In this document: piece by piece, positions 1-5,432 of the stretch
Layout of the letters: every line of letters begins with the position of its first letter
Position numbering within the stretch: the stretch's first letter is position 1
Assembly (NCBI GenBank): GCA_021202325.1
Contig: JAJQDF010000216.1
Coordinates: forward strand, 1-5,432
Source: Clostridiales bacterium
GTDB lineage: Bacteria > Bacillota > Clostridia > Lachnospirales > Anaerotignaceae
Reading direction: 5' to 3'
Length of the DNA: 5,432 bases
Position numbers and translations under genes: made by a program
Notes under the pieces: generated by a model
What the model saw: only the letters and a program-made list of their open reading frames with translations
Told to the model about the DNA's origin: nothing
The model's database searches: none

Positions 1-335
1 CATATAAGTATATCCAGTTTCTGCTGTTCCGCAAGCACTATAAATCTGTCCATTATATCGGCATTGAAATCAGGACTTACAGCCGCAAAAACAATTATAA
101 CCTGGTCAATATTTGATACCCTCGGTCTTATGAGGCAATTCTTTCTTTCTTCAATTACGTCAAGACTGCCCTTTTTATTGGCCTCGTCGATTATGCTTAT
201 CTGGACATGGTCGCCAACCGTCGGTTTTATTCCTTCTCTTCTGAATTTTCCTCTTGCACGGCATTCGTAGACACCCTCAGAAGTAGAAATATAATAAAAT
301 CCGCCTATTCCCTTTATAATTGTACCATTAAGCAT
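1..335 (-). CDS. rsgA: RsgA ribosome small-subunit-dependent GTPase, N-terminal part (3' truncated by window edge)
   Basis: RsgA (YjeQ; CpgA/YloQ in Bacillus) is a circularly permuted GTPase that binds the 30S subunit late in its maturation and hydrolyses GTP to leave it. The 111 residues visible here open with the OB-fold that contacts 16S rRNA. Recognisable pieces are GTIIKGIGGFYY (4-15), ECRARGKFRREGIKP (24-38), VGD (40-42) and ERKNCLIRPRVSNIDQ (63-78). The permuted GTPase domain then begins at VIIVFAAVSPDF (79-90) and DRFIVLAEQQ (96-105). The window stops just before the expected NKxD motif, so the G motifs, the zinc-binding C-terminal region and the stop codon lie outside. The ATG at 333-335 is 15 nt after the kinase stop and has a good ribosome binding site, which supports this start. 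In B. subtilis the homologue is reported to be phosphorylated by PrkC, whose gene is next door. The family call is secure from the N-terminus; completeness cannot be judged. Confidence 0.95.
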   Translation of the reverse strand, partial: MLNGTIIKGIGGFYYISTSEGVYECRARGKFRREGIKPTVGDHVQISIIDEANKKGSLDVIEERKNCLIRPRVSNIDQVIIVFAAVSPDFNADIMDRFIVLAEQQKLDILI

Positions 336-339
336 ATAT

Positions 340-347
340 CCACCCTT
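340..347 (-). promoter_or_regulatory. Ribosome binding site of rsgA
   Basis: The minus strand reads AAGGGTGG, four bases before the ATG at 335. The whole site lies in the 15-nt gap between the kinase stop codon and the rsgA start. It fixes the start of rsgA, since no other start codon lies at this distance. The string AAGGGTGGAT also occurs before the kinase gene. Confidence 0.75.
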
Positions 348-350
348 TTA

Positions 351-2660
351 TCAGCCTTCGCTGCCAAGTACAGGAACATCGTCGTCTACGTTTGTGCTTG
401 TCTGTATATCAGAGCTTGTATCGCTGTTAGTTCCGCCGCTTGTATTGTTGCTTGTTGTATCATTGCTGCTAGTCGTAGTAGTTGTCTGAGTTACCGGTCT
501 GCCGGTGCTTACAACTATATCGATAGAACTGTTTTTAAGTATTTCCTCACCGGGATCGGCAGTCTGTGTTATAACATATCCTTGGGAAACCGTTGTGCTT
601 GTAGTATAGGATATATTACCTACAGTAAGGCCGGCGCTTTCAATCTTTTCCTTTGCCTCAGCCTCAGTATAGCCCGTAACATTGGGAACTACAGCATTTA
701 TATTATCCTGGTCCCTGCATATAGTAAGTATAACATCAACATTGTCAGAAACATAGGAATCGGCTTCCGGTGACTGGCTGATTACAGTACCTTCGGTTTC
801 CGTCTCACTGTATTCGTACTCAATAATTATATTAGCATCAAACTGTGATGTTATCGTTGAAATGGCTGTGCTTTCTTCCTCGCCTATTACGTTGGGCATG
901 GGATATACGCCTTCACCCGAGCTTACGGTTACTATTATTTCCATATTTTCGGTAACATCAGTACCCTCATCAATATCCTGAGATAGAATTGTATCCTTTT
1001 CCTCAATGCTGTCCACAACGCCTCCTTCAACAAGGGTAATACCAAGCTCTTCGGCTGTTTCTGTTGCTTCCGTCATTGTCATACCGACAAAATTAGGCAT
1101 CGTTTCAGTCTTATTCAAAACTGCCGCCACATTGTCAAATACATTGAAAAATCTAACTCCGACAAAGACTATTATACCGATTATAATTAATGAAGTAATT
1201 ACCGCCGCAATCGTTACCTTTCTTTCCTGGCGTTTTTCCTCGTCTATTTCCTTATAGTAGTCGTCAAACTCTTCATCGTAATAATCATCATCGTCGTCAT
1301 CGTCATCATCGTAGTCATCGTCATAATAATCGTTCTCATCATTAAGCTTCAGCTTTTTGCTGTATTTTCCGAATCCGACACTGCTCTTGGGTAGCTTTAT
1401 GTCCTTGGCAAGCTCAACTTTAAGCCCGTCTTTTTCCTCTTCGGGCTCTTCATCTTCGAGGTTTTCTTCCCATTCGTCCTCCGAGACCTCTTCATAATTC
1501 TCATATTCGCTTTCGTCAAATGAATCGTCATCAAAGTCAGCTTCCTCCAATGAAGCCTCTTCATACTTGGGATGGCTCTCACCTGTGCTTACTCCCAAAT
1601 CGTCCAGAGAAAGCTGGCCTTCCATATTTTCTTCATCAAGCTGATTTTCTGCCAATTCCTCTGCGGCAGCATCACTGAGCTCGTTTGCGGCAGATGCAGC
1701 AACAGCTGCGGCCTCTGCCGCTCTGGCCGCTTTGCGTCTTTCGGCTCTCTTTTCGGCGTTCGATTTGAACTCCGTTAACTGTATCTCCTGAGAATTCTTC
1801 TTCTCGTTAGCTTTATTGTTTTTAGCAACCCTTGCGGCCTCGATTATAGCAAGCTTAAGGTCAGAAATAAGAAGGTCAATATTGTCGTACCTTTCATCGG
1901 CTTTTTTCTGTGTTGCCTTTCTGATAATGCCTTCAAGTCCTCTGGTTACATTGGGGTTGTACTGTTTAATATCGGGCAGTTCCTCATTCAAGTGCTTAAG
2001 CGCAATGGCTATTGAGCTGCTGGCATCAAAGGGAACTCTTCCCGTTGCCATCTCGAACATTGTTATTCCAAGAGAATAAATGTCGCTTTTCTCATTTACA
2101 AATCCGCCTCTGGCCTGTTCAGGTGAAAAATAATGCACAGAACCCATTGCGTTTACATCAGCAGCGTATGTATTGGTAGTAGCCGCTCTGGCAATGCCGA
2201 AATCCGTAACCTTAACTGTTCCGTCAACGGCGACCAAAATATTCTGGGGCTTAATGTCCCTATGTACAACATGGTGCTGATGCGCATGAGAGAGCGCAGA
2301 AGCTATCTGCATTGCAACGCTCAATGTAGTCAGCGTATCAAAAGGTGCCTTTTCCTGAATGGTTTTCTTAAGCGACTGACCGTGTACATATTCCATTACT
2401 ATGTAATTTATGTTTTTGTCTCTCCCAACGTCAAAAACACGAACAATATTGTGATGCGAGAGGCTGGCTGCGGCGCTGGCCTCTGAGCTGAATTTTGTAA
2501 GAAATTCTTCATTTTCCGCATACTCGTCCTTAAGCACTTTTATTGTTACAAATCTGCCAAGGCGCATATCTCTGGCTTTATATGCCACAGCCATTCCGCC
2601 TGAGCCCAATTTCTCAACAATCTGGTATCTTTTGCTGATAACAGTACCCTTTTCCAACAT
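351..2660 (-). CDS. prkC: PrkC/PknB-type PASTA-domain Ser/Thr protein kinase (membrane)
   Basis: This is a single-pass eukaryotic-like kinase that phosphorylates Ser/Thr on cytoplasmic targets and, in its family, responds to peptidoglycan fragments or lipid II bound outside the cell. The kinase domain covers about residues 12-275. It has a glycine loop GSGGMA (19-24), Lys41, alpha-C Glu60, HRDIKPQN (133-140, catalytic Asp135), DFG (153-155), activation-loop threonines 161, 162 and 164, SPE (179-181), DIYSLG (193-198) and Arg257, so it should be active. An unusually long, charged linker (276-481) follows, then one membrane helix (482-505) with no signal peptide, giving N-in/C-out topology. Outside are three PASTA domains (about 521-581, 588-648, 658-718) and a Thr/Ser-rich tail to residue 769. 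At 769 residues it is longer than B. subtilis PrkC (about 650), mostly because of the linker and tail. The ATG at 2660 is 2 nt after the phosphatase stop, so coupled translation is likely. pknB is an equivalent name. Confidence 0.96.
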   Translation of the reverse strand: MLEKGTVISKRYQIVEKLGSGGMAVAYKARDMRLGRFVTIKVLKDEYAENEEFLTKFSSEASAAASLSHHNIVRVFDVGRDKNINYIVMEYVHGQSLKKTIQEKAPFDTLTTLSVAMQIASALSHAHQHHVVHRDIKPQNILVAVDGTVKVTDFGIARAATTNTYAADVNAMGSVHYFSPEQARGGFVNEKSDIYSLGITMFEMATGRVPFDASSSIAIALKHLNEELPDIKQYNPNVTRGLEGIIRKATQKKADERYDNIDLLISDLKLAIIEAARVAKNNKANEKKNSQEIQLTEFKSNAEKRAERRKAARAAEAAAVAASAANELSDAAAEELAENQLDEENMEGQLSLDDLGVSTGESHPKYEEASLEEADFDDDSFDESEYENYEEVSEDEWEENLEDEEPEEEKDGLKVELAKDIKLPKSSVGFGKYSKKLKLNDENDYYDDDYDDDDDDDDDYYDEEFDDYYKEIDEEKRQERKVTIAAVITSLIIIGIIVFVGVRFFNVFDNVAAVLNKTETMPNFVGMTMTEATETAEELGITLVEGGVVDSIEEKDTILSQDIDEGTDVTENMEIIVTVSSGEGVYPMPNVIGEEESTAISTITSQFDANIIIEYEYSETETEGTVISQSPEADSYVSDNVDVILTICRDQDNINAVVPNVTGYTEAEAKEKIESAGLTVGNISYTTSTTVSQGYVITQTADPGEEILKNSSIDIVVSTGRPVTQTTTTTSSNDTTSNNTSGGTNSDTSSDIQTSTNVDDDVPVLGSEG
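507..1100 (-). other. Three tandem PASTA domains of the kinase
   Basis: Three repeats of about 60 residues start with MPNFVG (521), MPNVIG (588) and VPNVTG (658). Each continues with a helix (for example TEAEAKEKIESAGL in the third) and ends in alternating hydrophobic strands. The second and third carry the typical turn phrases VISQSPEADSYV and VITQTADPGEEI; the first has ILSQDIDEGTDV in the same place. PASTA domains bind muropeptides or lipid II in related kinases; which ligand applies here cannot be told from sequence. The repeats are diverged in DNA and are protein domains, not nucleotide repeats. Confidence 0.9.
1146..1217 (-). other. Transmembrane helix of the kinase
   Basis: Residues 482-505 of the kinase form a hydrophobic run rich in Ile and Val, from VTIAAV to VRFF. 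It is preceded by the charged residues EEKRQERK. Positive charge on the N-terminal side places the kinase domain in the cytoplasm and the PASTA domains outside. It is the only convincing membrane segment in the protein. Confidence 0.93.
1218..1835 (-). other. Long charged, low-complexity juxtamembrane linker of the kinase
   Basis: This stretch encodes residues 276-481, between the kinase domain and the membrane helix. It begins with an Ala-rich, charged, probably helical part (about 299-337). Next is a block (366-409) with 26 Asp/Glu in residues 367-409 and no Lys or Arg. A lysine-rich island (410-439, nine Lys against three acidic residues) follows. Last comes an Asp/Tyr block (443-475) with 22 acidic and seven Tyr residues. 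It stays in frame and joins two intact domains, so it is a real part of the protein. It is probably largely disordered. Its role is unknown. Confidence 0.85.
1284..1310 (-). repeat. Nine-codon aspartate tract (GAT/GAC trinucleotide run)
   Basis: Nine successive Asp codons (kinase residues 451-459), six GAT and three GAC, form an imperfect trinucleotide run flanked by more Asp and Tyr codons. The mixed codons reduce exact repetition, but gain or loss of whole codons would keep the frame. Confidence 0.8.
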
Positions 2661-2662
2661 TA

Positions 2663-3406
2663 TTAATTATCCACCCTTCTATCCGCAAGAATAACGGAAA
2701 TGTTGTCATAACCGCCATTTTTATTTGCAAGCTCGACAAGCATATCAGCCTTTTTGTCAAGCCCAATTTTCTTTCTTAATATCTTTTCTATATCTTTATC
2801 CTCAACCATTGTGGGAAGTCCGTCGGAGCAAAGAAGTATTATGCTGTCCTCTGCTATGGGCTGTATGATTGTGTCCGCCGGCATAACCTTTTCAATACCG
2901 ACTGCCCTGGTTATCATATTTCTTTTGGGATGAACCCTTGCCTCCTCCGGCGTAAGCTTACCCATACGAACCATTTCCATTACAAAGGAATGATCCCTTG
3001 TAATCTGCCTGAATCCGTACTTATCATATATATAAACTCTGCTGTCGCCTATGTGGACAACATAGAGTTTATCTTCGCAAACTGCAGCGGCGCTGAATGT
3101 AGTTCCCATGCCATTTAGCTTTTCGTCCTTTTCAGACATTTCAAAAGTCTTAAGATTGCTGTAATTTATTGCGTCGATGAACGCATCCAGTATATCGGCT
3201 CCTTCGTTTATTTTACAATTGGAGTCAATATATTCATTAAAGAACTGTATCGCAGACCGGCTGGCTATTTCTCCTGCATTATGCCCTCCCATGCCGTCGG
3301 CAACGATATAGTATTCAAATTCTGTTTCGGGATTTTCCGATATGTAGATAGAGTCTTCATTATGACTTCTTACTTTTCCCAAATCGCATCTTCCGACAGC
3401 ACTCAT
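2663..3406 (-). CDS. stp: PP2C-family Ser/Thr protein phosphatase (Stp/PrpC)
   Basis: This is a soluble metal-dependent phosphatase that removes phosphate from Ser/Thr residues and opposes the PASTA kinase encoded next. At 247 residues it has the usual length of bacterial stand-alone PP2C enzymes. Motifs occur in the expected order: R13 with NED (16-18), the metal-binding VADGMGGHNAGE (35-46, Asp37), GMGTTF (99-104), HIGDSR (118-123), TRDHS (136-140), the metal-binding CSDGL (193-197, Asp195) and GGYDNIS (231-237, Asp234). All metal-binding aspartates are therefore present and the enzyme should be active. The ATG at 3406 lies 21 nt after the rlmN stop and has the clearest ribosome binding site in the window. 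The stop codon is 2 nt before the kinase start, so phosphatase and kinase are made together. In related bacteria the pair controls cell-wall growth, division, sporulation or stationary-phase events. prpC is an equivalent name. Confidence 0.96.
   Translation of the reverse strand: MSAVGRCDLGKVRSHNEDSIYISENPETEFEYYIVADGMGGHNAGEIASRSAIQFFNEYIDSNCKINEGADILDAFIDAINYSNLKTFEMSEKDEKLNGMGTTFSAAAVCEDKLYVVHIGDSRVYIYDKYGFRQITRDHSFVMEMVRMGKLTPEEARVHPKRNMITRAVGIEKVMPADTIIQPIAEDSIILLCSDGLPTMVEDKDIEKILRKKIGLDKKADMLVELANKNGGYDNISVILADRRVDN
2671..2678 (-). promoter_or_regulatory. Ribosome binding site of the kinase gene, inside the end of stp
   Basis: AAGGGTGG on the minus strand overlaps the last codons of the phosphatase gene and ends ten bases before the kinase ATG at 2660. 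Measured from AAGGG the distance is 13 bases, longer than usual. No nearer start codon of the common kinds exists, so the ATG at 2660 stays the best start. Ribosomes finishing stp probably help start the kinase. Confidence 0.6.
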
Positions 3407-3410
3407 AGTC

Positions 3411-3418
3411 TCACCTCT
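3411..3418 (-). promoter_or_regulatory. Ribosome binding site of stp
   Basis: AGAGGTGA on the minus strand, four bases before the ATG at 3406, matches the 16S anti-Shine-Dalgarno sequence well. It lies wholly in the 21-nt gap after rlmN. This supports the ATG start and suggests that stp can start translation independently. Confidence 0.8.
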
Positions 3419-3427
3419 TTAAAAAGT

Positions 3428-4465
3428 TTAAATCATCTCATCCTTGTAGCGTTTTCTCAGCTGACCGCAGGCCGCATCAATGTCGCTTCCAAGCTTTCTT
3501 CTAACCGTAGTTTCTATTCCCCTTGAAAGGAGAATTTCCTCAAATCTTTTTATGGACTCACTGGAGCCCTTCACAAAGTTTCTTTCCTTAACCTCGTTTA
3601 TTGGTATAAGATTTACATGACAGAGCATACCCTTTATTTTTGAAGCCAATTCTTTGGCATTTTCGGGGCTGTCATTTACTCCCTTCATCAGAGCATACTC
3701 GAATGTAATCCTTCTCTTTGTCTTATCTGTATAAAATCGGCATGCTTCCATAAGCTTATCCATGGGATTGGCCTTGGAGATTGGCATAATTGAATTTCTA
3801 ATCTCATCATTTGGAGCATGCAAAGAGACCGCCAAAGTAATCTGCAAATCCTCTTCAGCCAGGTCATACATTTTATTTATAATTCCGCAGGTGGAAAGTG
3901 TAATATGTCTTTGTCCCATATTTTTTCCTTCCTTGGAATTTAAAATCTTAATAAATTTCAATACATTATCATAATTATCAAGGGGCTCTCCGCTTCCCAT
4001 TAGAACTACGCCGGAAACGGTTTCTCCCTTATCCTTTTCTATCTCATATATCTGAGTCAGCATTTCAGTAGGGGTAAGACTTTTCTCAACACCGTCAATT
4101 GTTGAAGCGCAAAAAGCACAGCCCATGCGGCATCCCGCCTGAGTGGATATACATACTGTATTCCCATAGGAATACTGCATAAATACGCTCTCTATTATAT
4201 AATTATTTTCCAGTTCAAACAAGTATTTTGTCGTATTATCCTCTTTTGAAACAAGTTTTTTAACCTGCTTGACAGTACATATGTCATAACGGTTATTCAG
4301 CTTCTTCCTCAAGGATGCCGACAAATCGGTCATTTCATCGAAGCTGTTGGCATATTTCACATGCATCCATCTATATATCTGTTTGGCTCTGAATTTGGCC
4401 TCACCTATATTTTCCATTTCATTTTGAAGTTCGTCCAGCGTAAGCGACCTCAAATCAGTTTCCAT
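3428..4465 (-). CDS. rlmN: RlmN dual-specificity 23S rRNA (A2503) / tRNA (A37) C2-methyltransferase
   Basis: RlmN is a radical-SAM enzyme that adds a methyl group to C2 of A2503 in 23S rRNA, near the peptidyl-transferase centre, and of A37 in certain tRNAs. The 345-residue length is normal for the family. The iron-sulphur cluster motif CX3CX2C is seen as Cys112, Cys116 and Cys119 in GCRMGCAFC. Cys105, seven residues before it, and Cys333 in DAACGQL correspond by spacing and motif to E. coli Cys118 and Cys355, the pair used in the methyl-transfer mechanism. Glu92 sits where E. coli Glu105 would be. GSGEPLDN (157-164) is the SAM-contacting motif, and SLHAPND (214-220) and VRRKLGSDIDAACG (321-334) are family signatures. 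The presence of DIDAACGQL and the lack of resistance-type features favour RlmN over Cfr. The start overlaps the rsmB stop by one base (TAATG), so its translation is probably coupled to rsmB. Confidence 0.97.
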   Translation of the reverse strand: METDLRSLTLDELQNEMENIGEAKFRAKQIYRWMHVKYANSFDEMTDLSASLRKKLNNRYDICTVKQVKKLVSKEDNTTKYLFELENNYIIESVFMQYSYGNTVCISTQAGCRMGCAFCASTIDGVEKSLTPTEMLTQIYEIEKDKGETVSGVVLMGSGEPLDNYDNVLKFIKILNSKEGKNMGQRHITLSTCGIINKMYDLAEEDLQITLAVSLHAPNDEIRNSIMPISKANPMDKLMEACRFYTDKTKRRITFEYALMKGVNDSPENAKELASKIKGMLCHVNLIPINEVKERNFVKGSSESIKRFEEILLSRGIETTVRRKLGSDIDAACGQLRKRYKDEMI

Positions 4466-5432
4466 TATAATCCTTTCTTTCTGACGGCTGATATAAAAAA
4501 TCCGTCCATATTGTTAATGTCCGGCCGAAGCTGTATATATCCGTCCTCGGCGTATTCTCTCAGATTTTCGGGAAGGCTCTCTCTTATATCAACAGGTTCA
4601 AAGCCTACCTTATCAAGTATATATTTATAATTCATTTCATTTTCTTTTTTACAAATAGTACAGGTGCTGTAGACAAGTATTCCGCCGGGCTTTACGCAAT
4701 CTAAGGATGAATCAATTATTTTTCTTTGGAGCTTAATCAGGCCGTCTATATCCTCGCCGGATTTATTGAGCTTGATATCCGGCTTTTTCCTTATCAGTCC
4801 CAATCCTGAGCATGGAACATCCACAATAACCCTGTCATATTTTTCGAAATCCTCTGCATGTTTAACAGAGGCATCTCTCAGTCTTATTTCTATTATATCC
4901 AGTCCTAGTCTTGCGGCAGTCTGTTCAATCAAATCTATTTTTTGCCGGTGAATATCACAGGAAACAATTTTCCCTTTATTATTCATAATTTCTGCAGCCA
5001 AAAACGACTTTCCTCCAGGCGCGGCACAAACATCCAATACAGTTTCTCCGGGCTTAGGCGCAAGAACCACCACAGCCAACATAGAGCTTTCGTCCTGAAC
5101 ATGGAAATCACCATTTACAAACATTTTTGTTTTTGACAAATCCGAAGAACCTCTTATGTGAACCGAATTTTTGGAATATTCGCCGAATTTAGCCTTTACG
5201 CCGATATTTTCAAAGTCAGCTTTCAGCTTCTCGGCAGATGTTTTAAGCGTATTTGCCGCCAGACATACATCAGGGGCGGTATTCCCTGCCGCACATATAT
5301 TTTCCGTAACTTCCATTTCGTATTTTGAGTTCCACATTTTTACAAGCCACAGAGGATAAGAATACTTTATCGATATAAATTCCGCTGTTCCCTTATCAGG
5401 CAGTTCTATTGAATCCTTGCCTCTGGATATGC
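4465..5432 (-). CDS. rsmB: RsmB 16S rRNA (cytosine-C5) methyltransferase, C-terminal part (5' truncated by window edge)
   Basis: RsmB (Sun/Fmu) makes m5C967 (E. coli numbering) in 16S rRNA using S-adenosylmethionine. The frame stays open from the stop at 4465-4467 to the right edge, giving 321 visible residues. The translation upstream of the Met at 5337 contains SIKYSYPLWLVK, a known RsmB segment, so that Met is internal and the true start is outside. About a quarter of a typical protein, the NusB-like N-terminal domain, is therefore missing. The methyltransferase domain has the SAM-binding motif DVCAAPGGKS (about 5006-5035), DVPCSGLG (4798-4821, the conserved PCS cysteine) and YSTCTI (4654-4671, the catalytic cysteine). 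It ends with DGFFISAVRK, as the family does. Two departures are noted: LAAN where RVN is usual (before TLKT), and QLRPD where QLxPH is usual. Both are outside the catalytic motifs, so activity is expected. Confidence 0.95.
   Translation of the reverse strand, partial: ISRGKDSIELPDKGTAEFISIKYSYPLWLVKMWNSKYEMEVTENICAAGNTAPDVCLAANTLKTSAEKLKADFENIGVKAKFGEYSKNSVHIRGSSDLSKTKMFVNGDFHVQDESSMLAVVVLAPKPGETVLDVCAAPGGKSFLAAEIMNNKGKIVSCDIHRQKIDLIEQTAARLGLDIIEIRLRDASVKHAEDFEKYDRVIVDVPCSGLGLIRKKPDIKLNKSGEDIDGLIKLQRKIIDSSLDCVKPGGILVYSTCTICKKENEMNYKYILDKVGFEPVDIRESLPENLREYAEDGYIQLRPDINNMDGFFISAVRKKGL
4471..4476 (-). promoter_or_regulatory. Ribosome binding site of rlmN, inside the end of rsmB
   Basis: AAAGGA on the minus strand lies five bases before the ATG at 4465, within the last codons of rsmB. 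With the TAATG stop/start overlap it supports this start and a stop-and-restart mode of translation. Confidence 0.7.

Noticed and set aside
207..773. 188-codon open frame on the plus strand antisense to the end of the kinase gene
   Set aside because: It is rich in Cys, Ser, Tyr and Ile in the way expected from the complement of a coding sequence, has no domain signature, and overlaps the PASTA domains, which are clearly coding on the other strand.
1261..1330. Trinucleotide-like repeats as a possible CRISPR or microsatellite locus
   Set aside because: No repeat-spacer structure exists; the run encodes in-frame Asp and Tyr codons of the kinase, with mixed synonymous codons.
1397..1582. 61-codon minus-strand open frame rich in Lys and Arg inside the kinase linker
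   Set aside because: It is an out-of-frame reading of the acidic linker codons; the kinase frame continues through it between two intact domains.
1816..2486. Plus-strand open frames of 87 and 117 codons opposite the kinase domain
   Set aside because: They are complements of conserved kinase motifs and show no independent protein features.
3407..3427. Gap between rlmN and stp as a possible promoter or terminator
   Set aside because: It is only 21 nt and is filled by the stp ribosome binding site; there is no stem-loop with a T tract and no room for -35/-10 boxes. A promoter inside rlmN cannot be excluded.
3428..4465. Cfr-type antibiotic-resistance methyltransferase (C8 of A2503)
   Set aside because: Length, GSGEPLDN, DIDAACGQL and the housekeeping operon context fit RlmN, and nothing suggests a mobile context.
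4465..5337. A complete 290-residue methyltransferase starting at the Met at 5337
   Set aside because: The frame remains open upstream to the window edge and encodes a recognisable RsmB segment, so this Met is internal and the gene is simply cut by the window.

Overview
This window looks like an ordinary stretch of core chromosome from a Gram-positive bacterium of the Bacillota, most likely class Clostridia and possibly Lachnospiraceae-like. The reasons are the gene order rsmB - rlmN - PP2C phosphatase - PASTA kinase - rsgA, which is a well-known Firmicutes cluster; the moderately AT-rich composition; strong purine-rich ribosome binding sites; and the Clostridia-like wording of the kinase. The family placement is an impression from the sequence, not a measured result.

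All five genes are on the minus strand, so transcription runs from the right edge to the left edge. In that order they are: rsmB (4465 to the right edge, 5' end outside the window), a 16S rRNA m5C methyltransferase; rlmN (3428-4465), a radical-SAM 23S rRNA/tRNA m2A methyltransferase; stp/prpC (2663-3406), a PP2C-family Ser/Thr phosphatase; prkC/pknB (351-2660), a membrane-anchored Ser/Thr kinase with three extracellular PASTA domains; and rsgA (left edge to 335, 3' part outside), a ribosome small-subunit maturation GTPase. The junctions are a 1-nt overlap, then gaps of 21, 2 and 15 nt. Almost every base is coding. I see no promoter, terminator, RNA gene, mobile element or CRISPR array, and no non-coding stretch longer than 21 nt, so this is the inside of one operon.

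The genes combine two themes. RsmB, RlmN and RsgA modify or mature ribosomes. The kinase and phosphatase form a reversible phosphorylation switch that in related bacteria senses cell-wall fragments through the PASTA domains. In Bacillus subtilis the RsgA homologue (CpgA/YloQ) is a reported PrkC substrate, so the co-transcription may be functional as well as positional.

I did not find a previously undescribed system. The most unusual item is the kinase's cytoplasmic juxtamembrane linker of about 206 residues: an Ala-rich charged helix, a lysine-free acidic block, a short lysine-rich island, and then an Asp/Tyr block with nine consecutive aspartates just before the membrane. Smaller points are a VAIK-to-VTIK change in the kinase, a Thr/Ser-rich extracellular tail, wide spacing at the kinase ribosome binding site, and two departures from the usual motifs in RsmB.
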